Of a DNA stretch of 64,000 nt, positions 51,201-63,508 are shown piece after piece (position 1 is the first letter of the stretch; each line of letters opens with the position of its first letter). The DNA lies in contig NC_135560.1 of NCBI RefSeq assembly GCF_964340395.1, positions 14,958,598-15,022,597 of the forward strand, read 5' to 3'. The notes under the pieces were generated by a model. The model saw only the letters and a program-made list of their open reading frames with translations, did no database searches and was not told the DNA's origin. This stretch comes from Glandiceps talaboti. Lineage: Eukaryota > Hemichordata > Enteropneusta > Spengelidae. A program made the position numbers and the translations under genes.

Positions 51201-53097
51201 AAAATATACTTTTGTATGAAATAATTTAACCATCGGGATTAAAATGCACCACACGTAAATATCTACGCCTTGCACCATGCTCAGTGACGTTTAGTTTAAT
51301 ATACGGATAATACACTTCATACAATGCCATTAACGTTGATCTTGTTTTTGATGTATTCGGACATCGGTCAAATAACGCTTTTACAGAGAACATCATTGAT
51401 TACTTTTTTTTAAATGTCAGATCTTAAAGTCACATAAATCTTTTAACACTGACGGTTAGATGCAATATAGTGTCTTTTGTAAGCTAGTTTATAATTTGAT
51501 ATTGGAATCATTAAATGTACCATTAAAGAGAACCAGGCTAATGACTTAGACAGCCAACCTAAGTATCGAAATACCTACACGCGTGACAGTTTTAATCCTT
51601 CAAAGTTTTTAGATCAATCATTTCATGTATCGTAATATTTGTAGTGCAATCCACTTCAGTTTTGACTTTAATACTTCAGCTGGTAAGCTCACCGAGATTT
51701 ATTTGTTTATCGAGGCTTAACTTACAGAATAGCAAAGGAAGTGTTGCTTAGGTAAAACTCAAGTGTTGTACGACTAAGTCAAACTACTACTATGAGCGTA
51801 GAGTATTTCTGAACGTATTACGAATTCATTTCTGAACTATTAGTTTTGGATATGAATCTTGTGGTTTACCCCCATGACATCGAAGGCATGATGATTGATT
51901 TACCAGTCTACGCTATTATTCTGAAACGTTTTTGTGTTAATTAATCATAAATCACTATCGAATGCTCGAATTAGTTTAAGTATATTACGTGACTGGATAA
52001 TGGTTAAATTTATAATAACTCAACAACAAAATATGACTATATTAAAATTAAAATTTGACGCTATTTATTAAGACTCACAACCAAAGCTATTCAAACCAGC
52101 TTCACAAGGTAGCCATGCTGTTTTTCAATCACGGTCTTATTTTCAGCACGATTATTATTTTGTACTGGCAGAGCCAGATCACAAAGTCAGTGCATACAAG
52201 GGTGTGGTTCGAGTTGTTACGTATTTTACATAATAAAGGTAGGGTCGAGAGATTACATTGAATGAAGAATTAATAATTTAATCGCAAGGTTACTCTGTTA
52301 TGTATATTTCTGTACCTTTTGTTGTAAATATTCAATTATGAAACAGATTGGGTCCTGTTCATAAATGAGAAGTGCTTTTAAACTTAATTAATATCTCAGA
52401 CCGTGACAAAAAGAAAGAAATGCACGCATGTTGACTATCTGTGTCAACAAAAGAATATATATTTCATATATAAGATGAATTTTGTATCTTTATCAGGGCC
52501 GGGTATTGACTGCTATTGTTATTTGCTAAGACACAAGTGTACTCTGCAATCACTGGTAATTTTCGCTATCTTGATTGTTTATGTTCTTATCTAGTCAATC
52601 TACCAACCCTGTTACTCTATCTAGTAGTTTTTTGCATGAATCTATATTTTGGTCCCCAAGGAGCATGTGCAGTCCAGGGGGGGGGGGTATATAGGAACTA
52701 CTCCAATGCGTCTGTTCGCCGTCCGTACGCTTCCGTCAGTCCGTTCATATACGCATAGTTGTGCTCAACTATATCTCCAATAATAATATACAGTCAAGCG
52801 AATTTCATGCAAACCAGACACAAATGTGACGTACCATAATGGGTAATAATACTATATGTACATGCATGTGCAAATCACCGGGATGCGTCTGGTCGGCCAA
52901 TTTGCCAGGAAGTATATTGTGAAAATCTCATCAAATTTTAATCCTTTTAAGATAAGCTTAATAGAGAACTTTTAAAAAAAAGTAAATTGATTTTTATTTT
53001 TTTATTTTCACAGTATTTGGGGGCCATTTTGGATGGGTTAAGTGTAAGATCATTTTTACCTTCCGTAAGGAAGGTTATAATATACCGATGAAGTCTG

Positions 53098-53136
53098 TGC
53101 GTGCGTGCGCGCGCGCGCGCGTGTGTGTGTGTGTCT
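53098..53136. repeat. Alternating (GC)n/(GT)n tract, potential Z-DNA
   Basis: About 39 bases of strictly alternating purine-pyrimidine (gtgcgtgcgcgcgcgcg then gtgtgtgtg). This is the sequence class most able to adopt the left-handed Z form. Confidence 0.75.
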
Positions 53137-53285
53137 GTATCACGATTTCCGAAAAAACGGCAGCATCAATTCAAACGAAATTTCATTGACATGTTCCGTA
53201 GGGTAATGGCCAGAACTGATCAGGTTTTGGTTATAATCCAATGAATATTAATGACCAATTTGAGTAATTAATATAATCGAACTAA

Positions 53286-53404
53286 CGAGTATAAATTTGG
53301 TGTCAGATTCAGATTCAGATTCAGGTAGCGTTATCTTATGAACGTTATATTGAGCATCAGATGGTCTCAGATCCGAATCTGAATCTGATGCCAACTTATA
53401 CTCG
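53286..53404. repeat. Inverted repeat with GATTCA-rich arms
   Basis: The left arm begins cgagtataaatttggtgtca and runs into three agattc units. The right arm is its near-complement, ending ccaacttatactcg. The loop is about 50 bases. The repeat ends 34 bases before the candidate transmembrane exon. Confidence 0.7.
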
Positions 53405-53438
53405 TGCTCTACACTACTGAGAAAGTATCTGTTTTCAG

Positions 53439-53580
53439 GGGTTTCATGCCAACCTTATTTTGTGTTTCCCTTGGATCTGCACTCTGCATTGGCTGCACAA
53501 ACATGAGAAAAAAGAAGACCGAGGCAGGGTATTTAAGTGATTCAAACTCACCAGAAAACATTTTTTTTTCTTGGCGTTAA
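53439..53580 (+). CDS. Possible transmembrane and cytoplasmic-tail terminal exon
   Basis: Acceptor ctgttttcag opens a frame (incoming phase 2) encoding GFMPTLFCVSLGSALCIGC. A basic stop-transfer stretch, TNMRKKK, follows, then a polar tail, TEAGYLSDSNSPEN, ending in TAA. Hydrophobic segment plus basic cluster is the classic layout of a single-pass membrane protein end. It could end the gene with exons at 27729 and 44590, but their phases require at least one more exon, which I could not establish. Confidence 0.35.
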
Positions 53581-56500
53581 AATATTAGGTTTATAATGAG
53601 CGCGGAGTTCACAAACAGGTGAAATATTTATCATCGTTTCAATTTCGTCAAATATGGACATCGTTTTCAAATTTCACACACTGATGCGCAGATGAATAAA
53701 GAGAAATCGTGCCTTTTTAGATTTTCGATTAGAAGTTTAGGAAGTATTATATTGACTTCGAACCGTCTCCTTTTTACCGTGTTCTTTTCTGATTTCTCTC
53801 GATAACAAACTACCGCTGTTTGTTGCAAGGCTTGTACATAATCATTTATCTAGCTCTGTATCTCAGGATATAAATACACTCTCGTATATTTATCAAGTGT
53901 AATAATCTATAATTTATACCCAAATGTGTGTGGTCAAAATATGGAAAATAGACCAAGCCTCGCCGGCGCATAGCCTAGCTTACAAAGAAAATTTCACGAC
54001 AATGTATCAATAATGGTGACCTATACAATTTACCTCTATATAATTAGTGTACAGTGAGGGTGCGCCACTCAACAAAATCTTGAGAACATGTAAACTTGTG
54101 GTGGGACAGAAGGAAGTTCAACACGCACATCCCATATCCCGGGTATGTAGGGGATCACGAAAGCCGAGTGAAGTCGAGGATGGCAAGCTTTTCTGTGCTG
54201 AGAATAGGAGGCATGGCGGGCATTTGAACAACATTTTTGACAACTAACTTTCATTGGGACTTGACGAATCACAGATATAGAGCTAAATTTCTTGCATAAA
54301 TCCTTACGGAAGGCATTCAGTTTAAATGTGGTCTATTTAAAATGATCTTTATGATTCCTACTGTTTCATAACTGAGAAAGGGTGCGAGTTTTCTGAACAA
54401 AATATAACAGCAAAAATTTATTAGAATAATTTTATTTTCGAGGCGCACACTACGTTAAGATCAAGATATCTAGTTTATAAGTACTGTGTACTTAGTTAAT
54501 CAATACAGACGTGTCAGTACAGGATATCGTATATCATTTGCAAAATAAAATGATGACAATTTGAGTGATGACGATTTTACAACACTTGATCTCCGAAAAG
54601 AGGATTATGATTATTGCGATGGTAACATTTTGTGATGAATATATATGTTCTCTAAACGCCTCTGTCGAAATTAACAAACACCATAACCGGTATGATTGAC
54701 AAAATAAAATACAGAAAATAACAGATTTCATCTTTCAATGAACAAATCTGAATAGACTCAATCCTGGAAACATACACTATAAAGCGAGCTCAGATAGGAG
54801 GTTTCGGAAGTAGATAAATGAATAAAGGTGTCGAGCGGTTGTTCATCCTCGAGGGACGGCTGCTGTTACTTCATCTCAGAGGTAACACTAAACATGATAA
54901 ATTGGACATCCCTTGCCGATTAGAAATTCCGGCAAAACAGATGTTTGATATGGAAGTTGGTACAATCTGATCACAACTAGTAATAATAAAGCACAGCCGC
55001 AGGCGTCCGTTGTACTTGCACACGCACACGCATGCGCACTTCTCGAGGTTCCAAACTACGATCTCGTAGTCAGTAACCGAGGGACACGCTCGCTAACACA
55101 ACTTTGGTTCCCAGCAGTTAATAATAACTTAGATTCACGAAAGTATTCATAATATTCACAAGTTTATACAACCTCTCTCAAACTCATATGAAATATTGAT
55201 TTTCTGGCCTTATGTATAGTATGATTTGATTATCGATTCGTTTTTGGGACAAGTACACACTATGTGACAGTATAATGTATTGGTTCGTGTGTGTTCACTT
55301 GTCATTTTGAAATATAGTGGCAGTGTTTAAAGTCAACTCAACGTATGTAGGTCGTATTGTGTCAGTGACTTCATATATATTTCAACGCAGTCTTGTTGTA
55401 TTATGTCAAAAGAAGTTGGTGCTCCAAGTTCAACTAAATTTTGTTATTTCATGATGCTGAATGACTGACTCTAGTCGACGTAGCTTGTGATATTATCTAT
55501 CGTTATGATTTGAAAATTCTGGTTCAGTTAGTTCCATCCCCAAAAGTCGTTACTAGCACATCAGGTGTAAATTACGTGTAAATGTCACACATTTGTAAAT
55601 TTTAACACGTGTATATGTCGTGTTTGCATTTACATAATTACTCATTTGAATAATCCTAGTCTACGTACGTAATAACTCCTCAACTGTGACTAAGCTTATT
55701 GGGTGAGTGGTTGTCAAACCGTATTAATGATTTGCTATTGGAAACAGGACAAGCATGTGGATACAAGAACTACCACGGTAGCACGACGGTGCCGTAAACA
55801 GGCTAAATCGCACGCAAGTCAAACAAGTTGCTAGCCCAGCAAGACATTTGCTTGCGCCAGGCAGACAAGCTCGAACCCTGACTCATCTAACGTCAATACG
55901 GGCACCCACGCAGTCAGAGTCACTTGTTATTCTGGCAAAAAATATTAAGTTATGGGCCATGGATTGCATTATATAACACTAAAACATGATAATATTGTTC
56001 GAACTTGGTACCATCTGAATTTTCAGAAAATCTATTTAAAAAAAAATTATATTTTATTTAATAGAAAGAATACTGAATGGATGTGAGTTGTGGATTATTC
56101 GACCGTTTCATGATTATAATAGTAAAACAAAAGAATTGGTCAATAGTGTAGCCAATGAACCATTGTAATGGTTAACCATTAACAATTAATTCGTTATTAG
56201 AATAAAAAATGCAGGTCGACAAACAGTTTTGCAAGGTCATCGCGTCTGTCTAGCAAACTGAAAGTCTAACGTTTCCATGTCATTTCTCTCCGGCGGCATC
56301 TTTGAGATGTATGTGTAAGATCAAAGTTCAGATAACAATAACAAAATTGTATGATCCATATTTTTCCGATAAGATTGGTTTACAAGATCTTATCTTAGTA
56401 TCCGATAATACTAAGATTTAATTAGTAGATGATCTGGGTTTATAATACTGTGATGCATATAGATTGACAAGTACTCTGTACGTATAAGTAACCTCATCAT

Positions 56501-56875
56501 TTCGTACTAGACATCCAACTGATATTACAATGACATAAATGTTTTTGTTTTTTTACTCAAGTATGAATTTACTCTTAGATCACATGTACACATTGGATAT
56601 TAATACACTCAAATTAATCTTCGGAGAAGTGGTGGTGGGCATATTGGTCTTACGCCCACCCCCTCCCCACCGTCACCCTTGGTCCATGATAGTGCTGTAG
56701 TGTAGAAAGCCACTACAGCAGTCTAGTGTAGAAGGTCAATACACGTACACCTACATGTACAACTGCTTCTTGCCAGTACCGAGATTGTCAACTTGCTGAA
56801 CAGTGCGGCTAGCGGTAGTGTACCATTACCGGTACACTAGAGAGAACAAATAAAATGCATAACTGAACTTAGACT

Positions 56876-56935
56876 GGCGTCAAAAAGAGTTTCAATTTGG
56901 TGTTTCTTTGCAAAAGGAAATTCAAAATACCTTTA
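56876..56935 (+). repeat. Dispersed repeat family B, short copy
   Basis: Only the central block (aaaaagagtttcaatttggt then gtttctttgcaa) is present. It lies about 0.9 kb before copy 2, as if from a truncated or internally deleted insertion. Confidence 0.55.
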
Positions 56936-57762
56936 TTAACCAAGAGGAGCGTTTCTTAACGAATTGTATAGTCAATTTATTCATCATATGATCGTAATGG
57001 ATGTGTGCTAAGAACGATTGTAATTTACTACTAACTGAAACAGTTCTTAATATGTTAATTATAGATAAGGTGGTGTGAAAACGTTTTCTGCGCCGTTTCT
57101 ATAATTTATAATCGAAAGTCTTGTCGGATCAAATCTCTCGATACGTCCTATGTTCATCTCGTCAACTAGAGGCTGAGTGATGCCTCATCAATCAATCATA
57201 ACGCGTGTTACAGAATATGGTGTCATCAATATACGCCTGTCGTGTGTATCGAAGGCCGGCGTAGTCTATCGTACTATTTTGCCTGAGTGCGAATTATTCC
57301 ATGTACCATTTATATCGTTCACATGTCACCACTACAGTGACTTTGTGTATAAAGAAGTTATACAAACATTTTGCCAAGGGTAGGTAAAATCTACCCAAAG
57401 TTATTAAAAGCTTACATGTTCCCATCTCACAGTTTGGTTTAAAATTCACCCTATCTTAGACTATTACATAGTTCCAAAACCATTTCGCTATATGCATGTA
57501 GGTATGAATGTATTTCACGTTAAAATAAAGTTTTTCCTTAAATAAAACCATACATGTGTATCAAGAAACCTTTAACAACACAACCCGACTTATCTCACTC
57601 TGTTAGTTCACTTATATTTCGCTCGATTGCCTAGAAACATCAAATTCAAACTCGTTTTTCTCCAGTATTGTTAATTTTCTTTTAGTAGTACGCGGGTCTT
57701 AGCAGATGTGAATATGTGATAGATGACCAATGCATATTCATGACTATTTATGTTGAGTAATG

Positions 57763-57990
57763 AGCACTTAGTAGTCATATACATTGTTCATTGAATACGT
57801 ATCCATGTCTGCTAAGACCCATGAGCCAACATTGTATCTTATATAGCGGTGAAAAAGAGTTTCAATTTGGTGTTTCTTTGCAATGTATAAACTTTATGTG
57901 AACTGATGTGAAATCATGAAATGACTCTCCAGAACCCCACAATTCAGACAATTCCTACAACTCGAGAATCAATCGGCATTTCCCTCTACT
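57763..57990 (+). repeat. Dispersed repeat family B, copy 2
   Basis: Second full-length copy of the family at 46831. The block gaaaaagagtttcaatttgg is also shared with 56876-56935. Confidence 0.7.
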
Positions 57991-58860
57991 TCTCTACGCC
58001 CCAAAATTGTATCTATTTCTCTCATTTACCAAACGCAGAATTTCAATAACACCGTTCTATTACTAATTAATACAAACGCAATTCCAGTGTCGTGTGCAAA
58101 TCTTACTGAAGAGCAAGTTAAAGGCTCAGATATATTCCGACAACCTGCAATGTCCACGGTTAAAGGAGGAGGTAATAAAACAGTATACCCTGGAGCACAC
58201 TGGTGATAGAAATGAGAAAATTAGACTCCGTGACGTTAGGGTGATCACATTGCAATTTACAGCGCGGATAATTAAAAGACCGGGCAACCATGCATGATCG
58301 AAGGCTCCTGTTCGTTTCTGAACAAGCAAAACTGGTTGCATTGCGTCAAATGTACTAGAAAAAAATCGATGAACGGATTTACTAACACATCATGATGGAA
58401 GTAAAAGTGGTATTAAATGCCAACAAATTAGTGTCATTTGCACCCTTGGTCTATGTCTGTGCAAATTGAAACTAGTATATGTATACCAAGTGACTAACAA
58501 TTAGGTAAGGAGGTGGTTTGGAATGACTTGTTCAGACAATTAAATCATGTATGACGTCACAACTTGACATTATACACGCAGCCTGACGATATACATGCAG
58601 ACAACCAACAAGGTTTTTTGGCACTGAGATGAAATTGATTTTTTTTCTCGAAACGTATATATACATATACTATCACTGAGAAATGGCTCGCAAAACATGA
58701 CAAATAATTATGATGTCATTGTGGAAAGTATATTTCATCATCAAGGTATAGAAAAATACTTCCAATGTGTTTACGCCATTTGCATATCAGAGGTTTTTGA
58801 CCCTTTGGTGCCCTTTATTGTCGTTGGGGACCAATGAGGGGTGGGGGAATGGGGTGGTCT

Positions 58861-58877
58861 GTATGTATGTATGTATG

Positions 58878-58908
<31 letters not shown>

Positions 58909-59060
58909 GTATGTATGTATGTATGTATGTATGTATGTATGTATGTATGTATGTATGTATGTATGTATGAAAGTAAAAGTGATATTAAATGCCAAATGTA
59001 TGTATGCGTGTGTGTATGTATGTATGTATGTATGTATGTATGTATGTATGTATGTATGTA

Positions 59061-59095
<35 letters not shown>

Positions 59096-59190
59096 ATGTA
59101 TGTATGTATGTATGTATGTATGTATGTATGTATGTATGTATGTATGTATGTATGCATGTATGTCTGCGTGCGTGCGTGCGTGCGTGTGTG
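58861..59190. repeat. (GTAT)n arrays split by a short unique segment
   Basis: GTAT at 58861-58968 and 59012-59158 with a GT block inside, then (CGTG)n. The separating segment contains gaaagtaaaagtgatattaa, which resembles gtaaaagtggtattaaatgcc at 58400. Confidence 0.95.
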
Positions 59191-59581
59191 TGTATGTACG
59201 TGTGCGTGTACATGGGTGTGGATGTGAGCAATGACATTATTAGTCGGGAAAATAAAGTCGGTCCCAAAAAGCTGCAACGTAAGCTACAAATTTCAAACAA
59301 GTCAGACATCACTTGGAATAAATGAGTTTGAAAAAAATCGTTGCCCAGAAACCAAAACTGGTTGGCGTTTCCGAGTATATTTCCGTCATTATTGTTGGAC
59401 CAACATTACGAAAATCGTAAATAAGTTGACAAAAGTAGTGTATTTACCTTTTTATATTTTAGAACTGACCTACAAGTGTAGTACTCGTAATTACTAATGT
59501 GCCTGATTTCCTGTTATACTAGTGTAAAAACTGTAAAAACAGTTGGTATTGATTCACTGACAATTTTGCGTCTTTTCTTTC

Positions 59582-59745
59582 TATATTATATTATATTATA
59601 TTATATTACATTAAATTACATTATATTATATTATATTATATTATATTATATTATATTATATTATATTATATTATATTACATTATATTATATTATATTATA
59701 TTATATTATATCATATATTATAATATAATTGAATATATTACATTA
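59582..59745. repeat. (TATAT)n pentanucleotide array
   Basis: Units of ttata with occasional C substitutions. Confidence 0.95.
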
Positions 59746-60223
59746 TATTGAGTTCTACCAATATAAGTACAAAATGTGTGCCTCTGTAGGATTTCTATTA
59801 AAAATGACCCGTAAATGGGAATTAGCATATATGTGGAAAATGACCATATTGTTATCTTGTTCGACTGTCAGTGATGGATATCGTTTCCGAGAAATTTACG
59901 ATGACGAAAATGTACCATATGAGTTGATGCTGTCAGTGGTGTGTTGTTTTCAATGAAATTTACGATGACGTATAACGTAATGCACCATGCGCATTTAAGC
60001 CACTTGGCGTACACATCTAGGGATTTGCCTTCTAAGTGAGCCTCGGGCCAGTATTATAACATGTACACACATGGTGAAACTAAAATAAGAGAAACGATGT
60101 GTCGCGATTATTGTGATTAAGTTATTGAAGTAAGTAAAAATTCCACGCTGTGAAAATCTACTTCAGATGATATTGTTGGTAAATGTATACCTATATATCA
60201 AATATTATTTGATCTCTTCTCAG

Positions 60224-60271
60224 TCAGCTACCAATTCCTGCGAAGTGATATTGCAAATTACCACACGAACC
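60224..60271 (+). CDS. Exon-like 48-nt segment (weak)
   Basis: Acceptor gatctcttctcag and donor gtaagt bound exactly 16 codons, open in phase 0 (SATNSCEVILQITTRT) and also open in phase 1. No compatible neighbour was established. It is followed directly by a repeat-like region with an A-rich tail. Confidence 0.15.
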
Positions 60272-60279
60272 GTAAGTGC

Positions 60280-60435
60280 TACTTCTTTGGGTAAATATAA
60301 TTGGATGTTGATTCCCAATGGTTTTCTTCTTTCAGCCAAAGGAAATACGAGTGGTGACCTAAGGGCCCTTGTCACTACGAGTCACTAGACGACTAATGGC
60401 AACTCTTAGGCCGGCTGAATAAAGAAAAAAAAAGA
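60280..60435 (+). mobile_element. Probable 3' end of a 5'-truncated non-LTR retrotransposon or SINE
   Basis: A non-AT-rich stretch (ggtgacctaagggccc, then ctcttaggccggctg) runs into aataaag followed by a run of A. This is the usual appearance of a retroposed 3' end. Upstream extent and family are unknown. Confidence 0.4.
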
Positions 60436-61790
60436 AATTGGGAATAATATAATTATACCATCGCCAGTAATATTTTTTTTAAATGGGGAAAGTAATTCCA
60501 ACACGTGTTATTTTATGAGCAGAGTGAGTTATTGCAAACTGTCCAGTGAACACTAAGCCCATAGGAGACTACTTGTAACTGGGAAATCTAATTTAAAAAA
60601 GTTTTAGGACATTTTCCTTTATAAACTTTGAAATGAACAACAAATTCAAAATATTTGAAGATTATATTTTGAGAGAAAATAAAATCCCAAGGGACTGTGC
60701 CAGTCAACGTATAGTGTTCTATATCTAGCGTCTTCTTGAAGAAAATAGCAGCAACACTGTAAAGTTAGTCATTTTATTTCTAAGGCGTATATTACCTTAC
60801 ACTGAGAATACGACTCAGACAGTCTATAAATCTCCTTCAGTGTATAGGTAAAGGTAGTATGGACATAATATCTATTGACTTAACGTGCATTCAGTGTAGG
60901 ACGTACCTGTACTGATGTCGATTAGATTACGGGGTAAATCATTTTACCCACTTCGAATGTGTTTTGAAATATATATATATAAATTTACCCTCCATGACAA
61001 CAGCTTGCAACTCACACATTACACCCATCCCTTGCGTTTATCCAACTTCTTACACCAAGCCGAAGTTTCGAAACACATGAGTTACTAACAATGTTTACCA
61101 AGTTGATTACACAGAAAGCCATCGACTTTAACTGAATTTAATACGCCTGTTTATCAACCTAACAGAGTTCTTAATGGTAATGTTTTCCATGATTTCTCTT
61201 AAATCAGAATAGTATGATGTATATTGTTTCCACTCGTAAAAGTTATACTTTCAAAAATATATTAAGACTTAAGAAATTTATTGATATTGCAAGAAGAGTA
61301 ATTGATTGTGGATTTTTTTTATGGTTTCTAAGGTTTAAAAGGTTAGTGAGTGTGTAAAATGACTTCCTACAACTATTAGCTTTTTTGTTGATGAAAGTGT
61401 TTCTTCTGAAAATCTGGATCAGTCCTTGTACTTTGAGTCAAAGTGGTAACAAGCGAAATTTTCTTGACAGAAGTGCTAGTAGATTATCAAACTACTGTTT
61501 TACTCAAATGCTTGAATGCGTGTATTACAACACCAGCTCTCTTTAACAAGGAATCGCGAGGTCAACCCTTTGTCGGTGCTATGGCAACACCGACTTCCGT
61601 TTCCTAGCTCCTATAAGTGGAAATGAATCTTGGGATACTTGTTTGCCAATTTGATCGCGGTACTTAGGGATCACAAGTGGATTTTCATTTGCATTTAGCT
61701 GGTTTCTGGTGGAGAAGGTAAGCAAACGTAGACTATCAACTTGGAGGTTATGTTCTTCCTAAAATATCAAATAATATAGCTTTAATATAT

Positions 61791-61848
61791 CGAACTGCTG
61801 TTATCCATGTATTTATACGAACCGCTGTTATGCATGTATTTATACCAG
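61791..61848. repeat. Tandem duplication of about 28 bp
   Basis: Two adjacent copies of gaactgctgttatccatgta plus tttatac differ at two or three positions. Confidence 0.7.
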
Positions 61849-62007
61849 TAACGAGTCAACTTTCGTTTATGAATTTTTTCTCTGCCTATTGTTGCAAAGC
61901 TCGTAAGTTAAAGGGGCACAAGCTGAATTTATACGTGTTTGGGTGTAGCTTTTCTCTGTACATTTAAATGGTATACACAGAATTGTACTTACTGAAAAAC
62001 GCGCAAT

Positions 62008-62168
62008 GGACTGAACTCGCATCTGGTTTTAAGACATAACTCATAAACGATCCGATGACGTAATTTATCATAGGTATCAACAAAAGATTCAGGAATTTAT
62101 GCAATCAACTGTTCAAACAATGATGCCAGATTACAATCGTAATGTTATCATAGAAGACATGAATGGTA
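62008..62168 (+). repeat. Dispersed repeat family C, copy 2
   Basis: Second copy of the family at 47300-47460, in the same orientation. The 69-codon frame at 62099-62308 starts inside it and is not accepted as a gene. Confidence 0.6.
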
Positions 62169-63487
62169 TTTTCACTCGAGTAAATAATATGAACTCAGCC
62201 TGTCTCACTTTAAATGCATGTCACCTTTTGAAAGTTAGTCCGTTCTGCACGAAATTAGTCGTTAGCACGGATCTCCCGTTTGAAACGAATAAGTATTATG
62301 CTTTTTGAAAACGGATGTGTTGTTCATAAACCTACATTGGTTCATGATGTCCTGTTTATATAAAGATCGTAGACACAAAGTATATAATGTGTATAAATAG
62401 TTCTGGTAGGCAGAAATACAGGTACCCATACCCTACTATCTGATGTTGAAAGTTATAATCACACGTACGTAAATTCGACCAAGGTCGACATCAGAATGCC
62501 GCCCTCCCCTCTTTAAAAAGATGCTACAGATGGCTTGACTCCAAATTTGACAAACTACAAACCTCTTTTCAACCAAATAAAGACTTGCTAATTGTTCAAT
62601 TCAACCATGTAGAGACTTGTTCATTGTTTACGACAGCACTCACGTTAAATCTGAGACGAGAACATTAGATAAATTGGCAACGTAGAGAGGTAATCAATAC
62701 ATCGTCTTCAAGTATAATAGACGTGTAATTTGTTCTACTTGATGTAACACTAAAACAAAATTAAGACGCATAGGGCCAAAGAAACTCAAAGGAAACGAAA
62801 CTAAAAGTTACAATCGTTCCAGCAATAAAATTGACAGTGGTAAGAAAATCGTGAAAGATCAAAGGTCAAATTCAAATTCATCATCACCTTGGTTAGATTA
62901 ATCCCATCAACAACAATGCTATTAATAGTGTGACTTGATACCTGTATATTCATATCTCTTATAATGATACGCCAATGCAGCCTTCTATTTTTCGGCAAAG
63001 CGTGTAATTTCCGAACTCTTAACTGGAATGCGCTATTAGAAAGAAATCCCTCAGTACCCAAATTGACCCGATAAGATAATTTCCTGTGAGTGAATCTTCG
63101 TTGCCTGTCTCTCTTAATCTCCCCTAAGCCCACCATCCCTTAACATCGTCGTTTCGTTTAGCTAACAAGAAATGTTCTTGATCAATTAGCTATGCATTCG
63201 CGCATGCGTGGCATTGGTATTCATCATCTCTAAACGCAGCTTGAGAACACTGGAATCCCCTTGAGAAGGTAATAGTCTTTTGTCAATTATAAGAACCATC
63301 CCTAATGAAAATTAACGACAACGTGGAGTTAAATATTAACTAATTAATGGTTGTTTTTACTAGTATCGCATTAAGATAATTGTGTGCTAGCTACAGCCAT
63401 CCATCATGTTTTCTTATAGAACATCCGTACTGTAATCTACTCCAAGTTGTAATTTTTCAAATATCACATTTGCAGTTTAGAAGACTC

Positions 63488-63508
63488 AAAAAAAAAAAAA
63501 AAAAAAAA
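63488..63508. repeat. Poly(A), 21 bases
   Basis: Pure A run. It could be a retroposed tail, but no element could be outlined upstream. Confidence 0.9.

Larger units (their letters stand above)
44803..53438. other. Intronic or intergenic DNA with repeats
   Basis: Holds the minisatellite at 46.3 kb, dispersed repeats at 46.8-47.5 kb, the Thr-rich frame at 48.0 kb and several short chance frames. Most of 48.3-52.9 kb is AT-rich DNA in which I see no supported feature. A second acceptor-like site at about 52497 opens a frame ending LQSLVIFAILIVYVLI. Its phase fits the 44590 exon, but the match may be chance. Confidence 0.45.

Noticed and set aside
55780-55900. tRNA-like T-loop motif on the - strand (ggttcgagct)
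   Set aside because: No matching acceptor stem, D-arm or anticodon arm at the right spacing.
58771-59325. Long Met-Tyr-Val-Cys and His-Thr-Tyr-Ile frames
   Set aside because: Both strands of (GTAT)n read in different frames.
62801-63136. 111-codon - strand frame
   Set aside because: No recognised motif, no splice sites at its edges and no poly(A) signal linked to it; this length can occur by chance in 64 kb.
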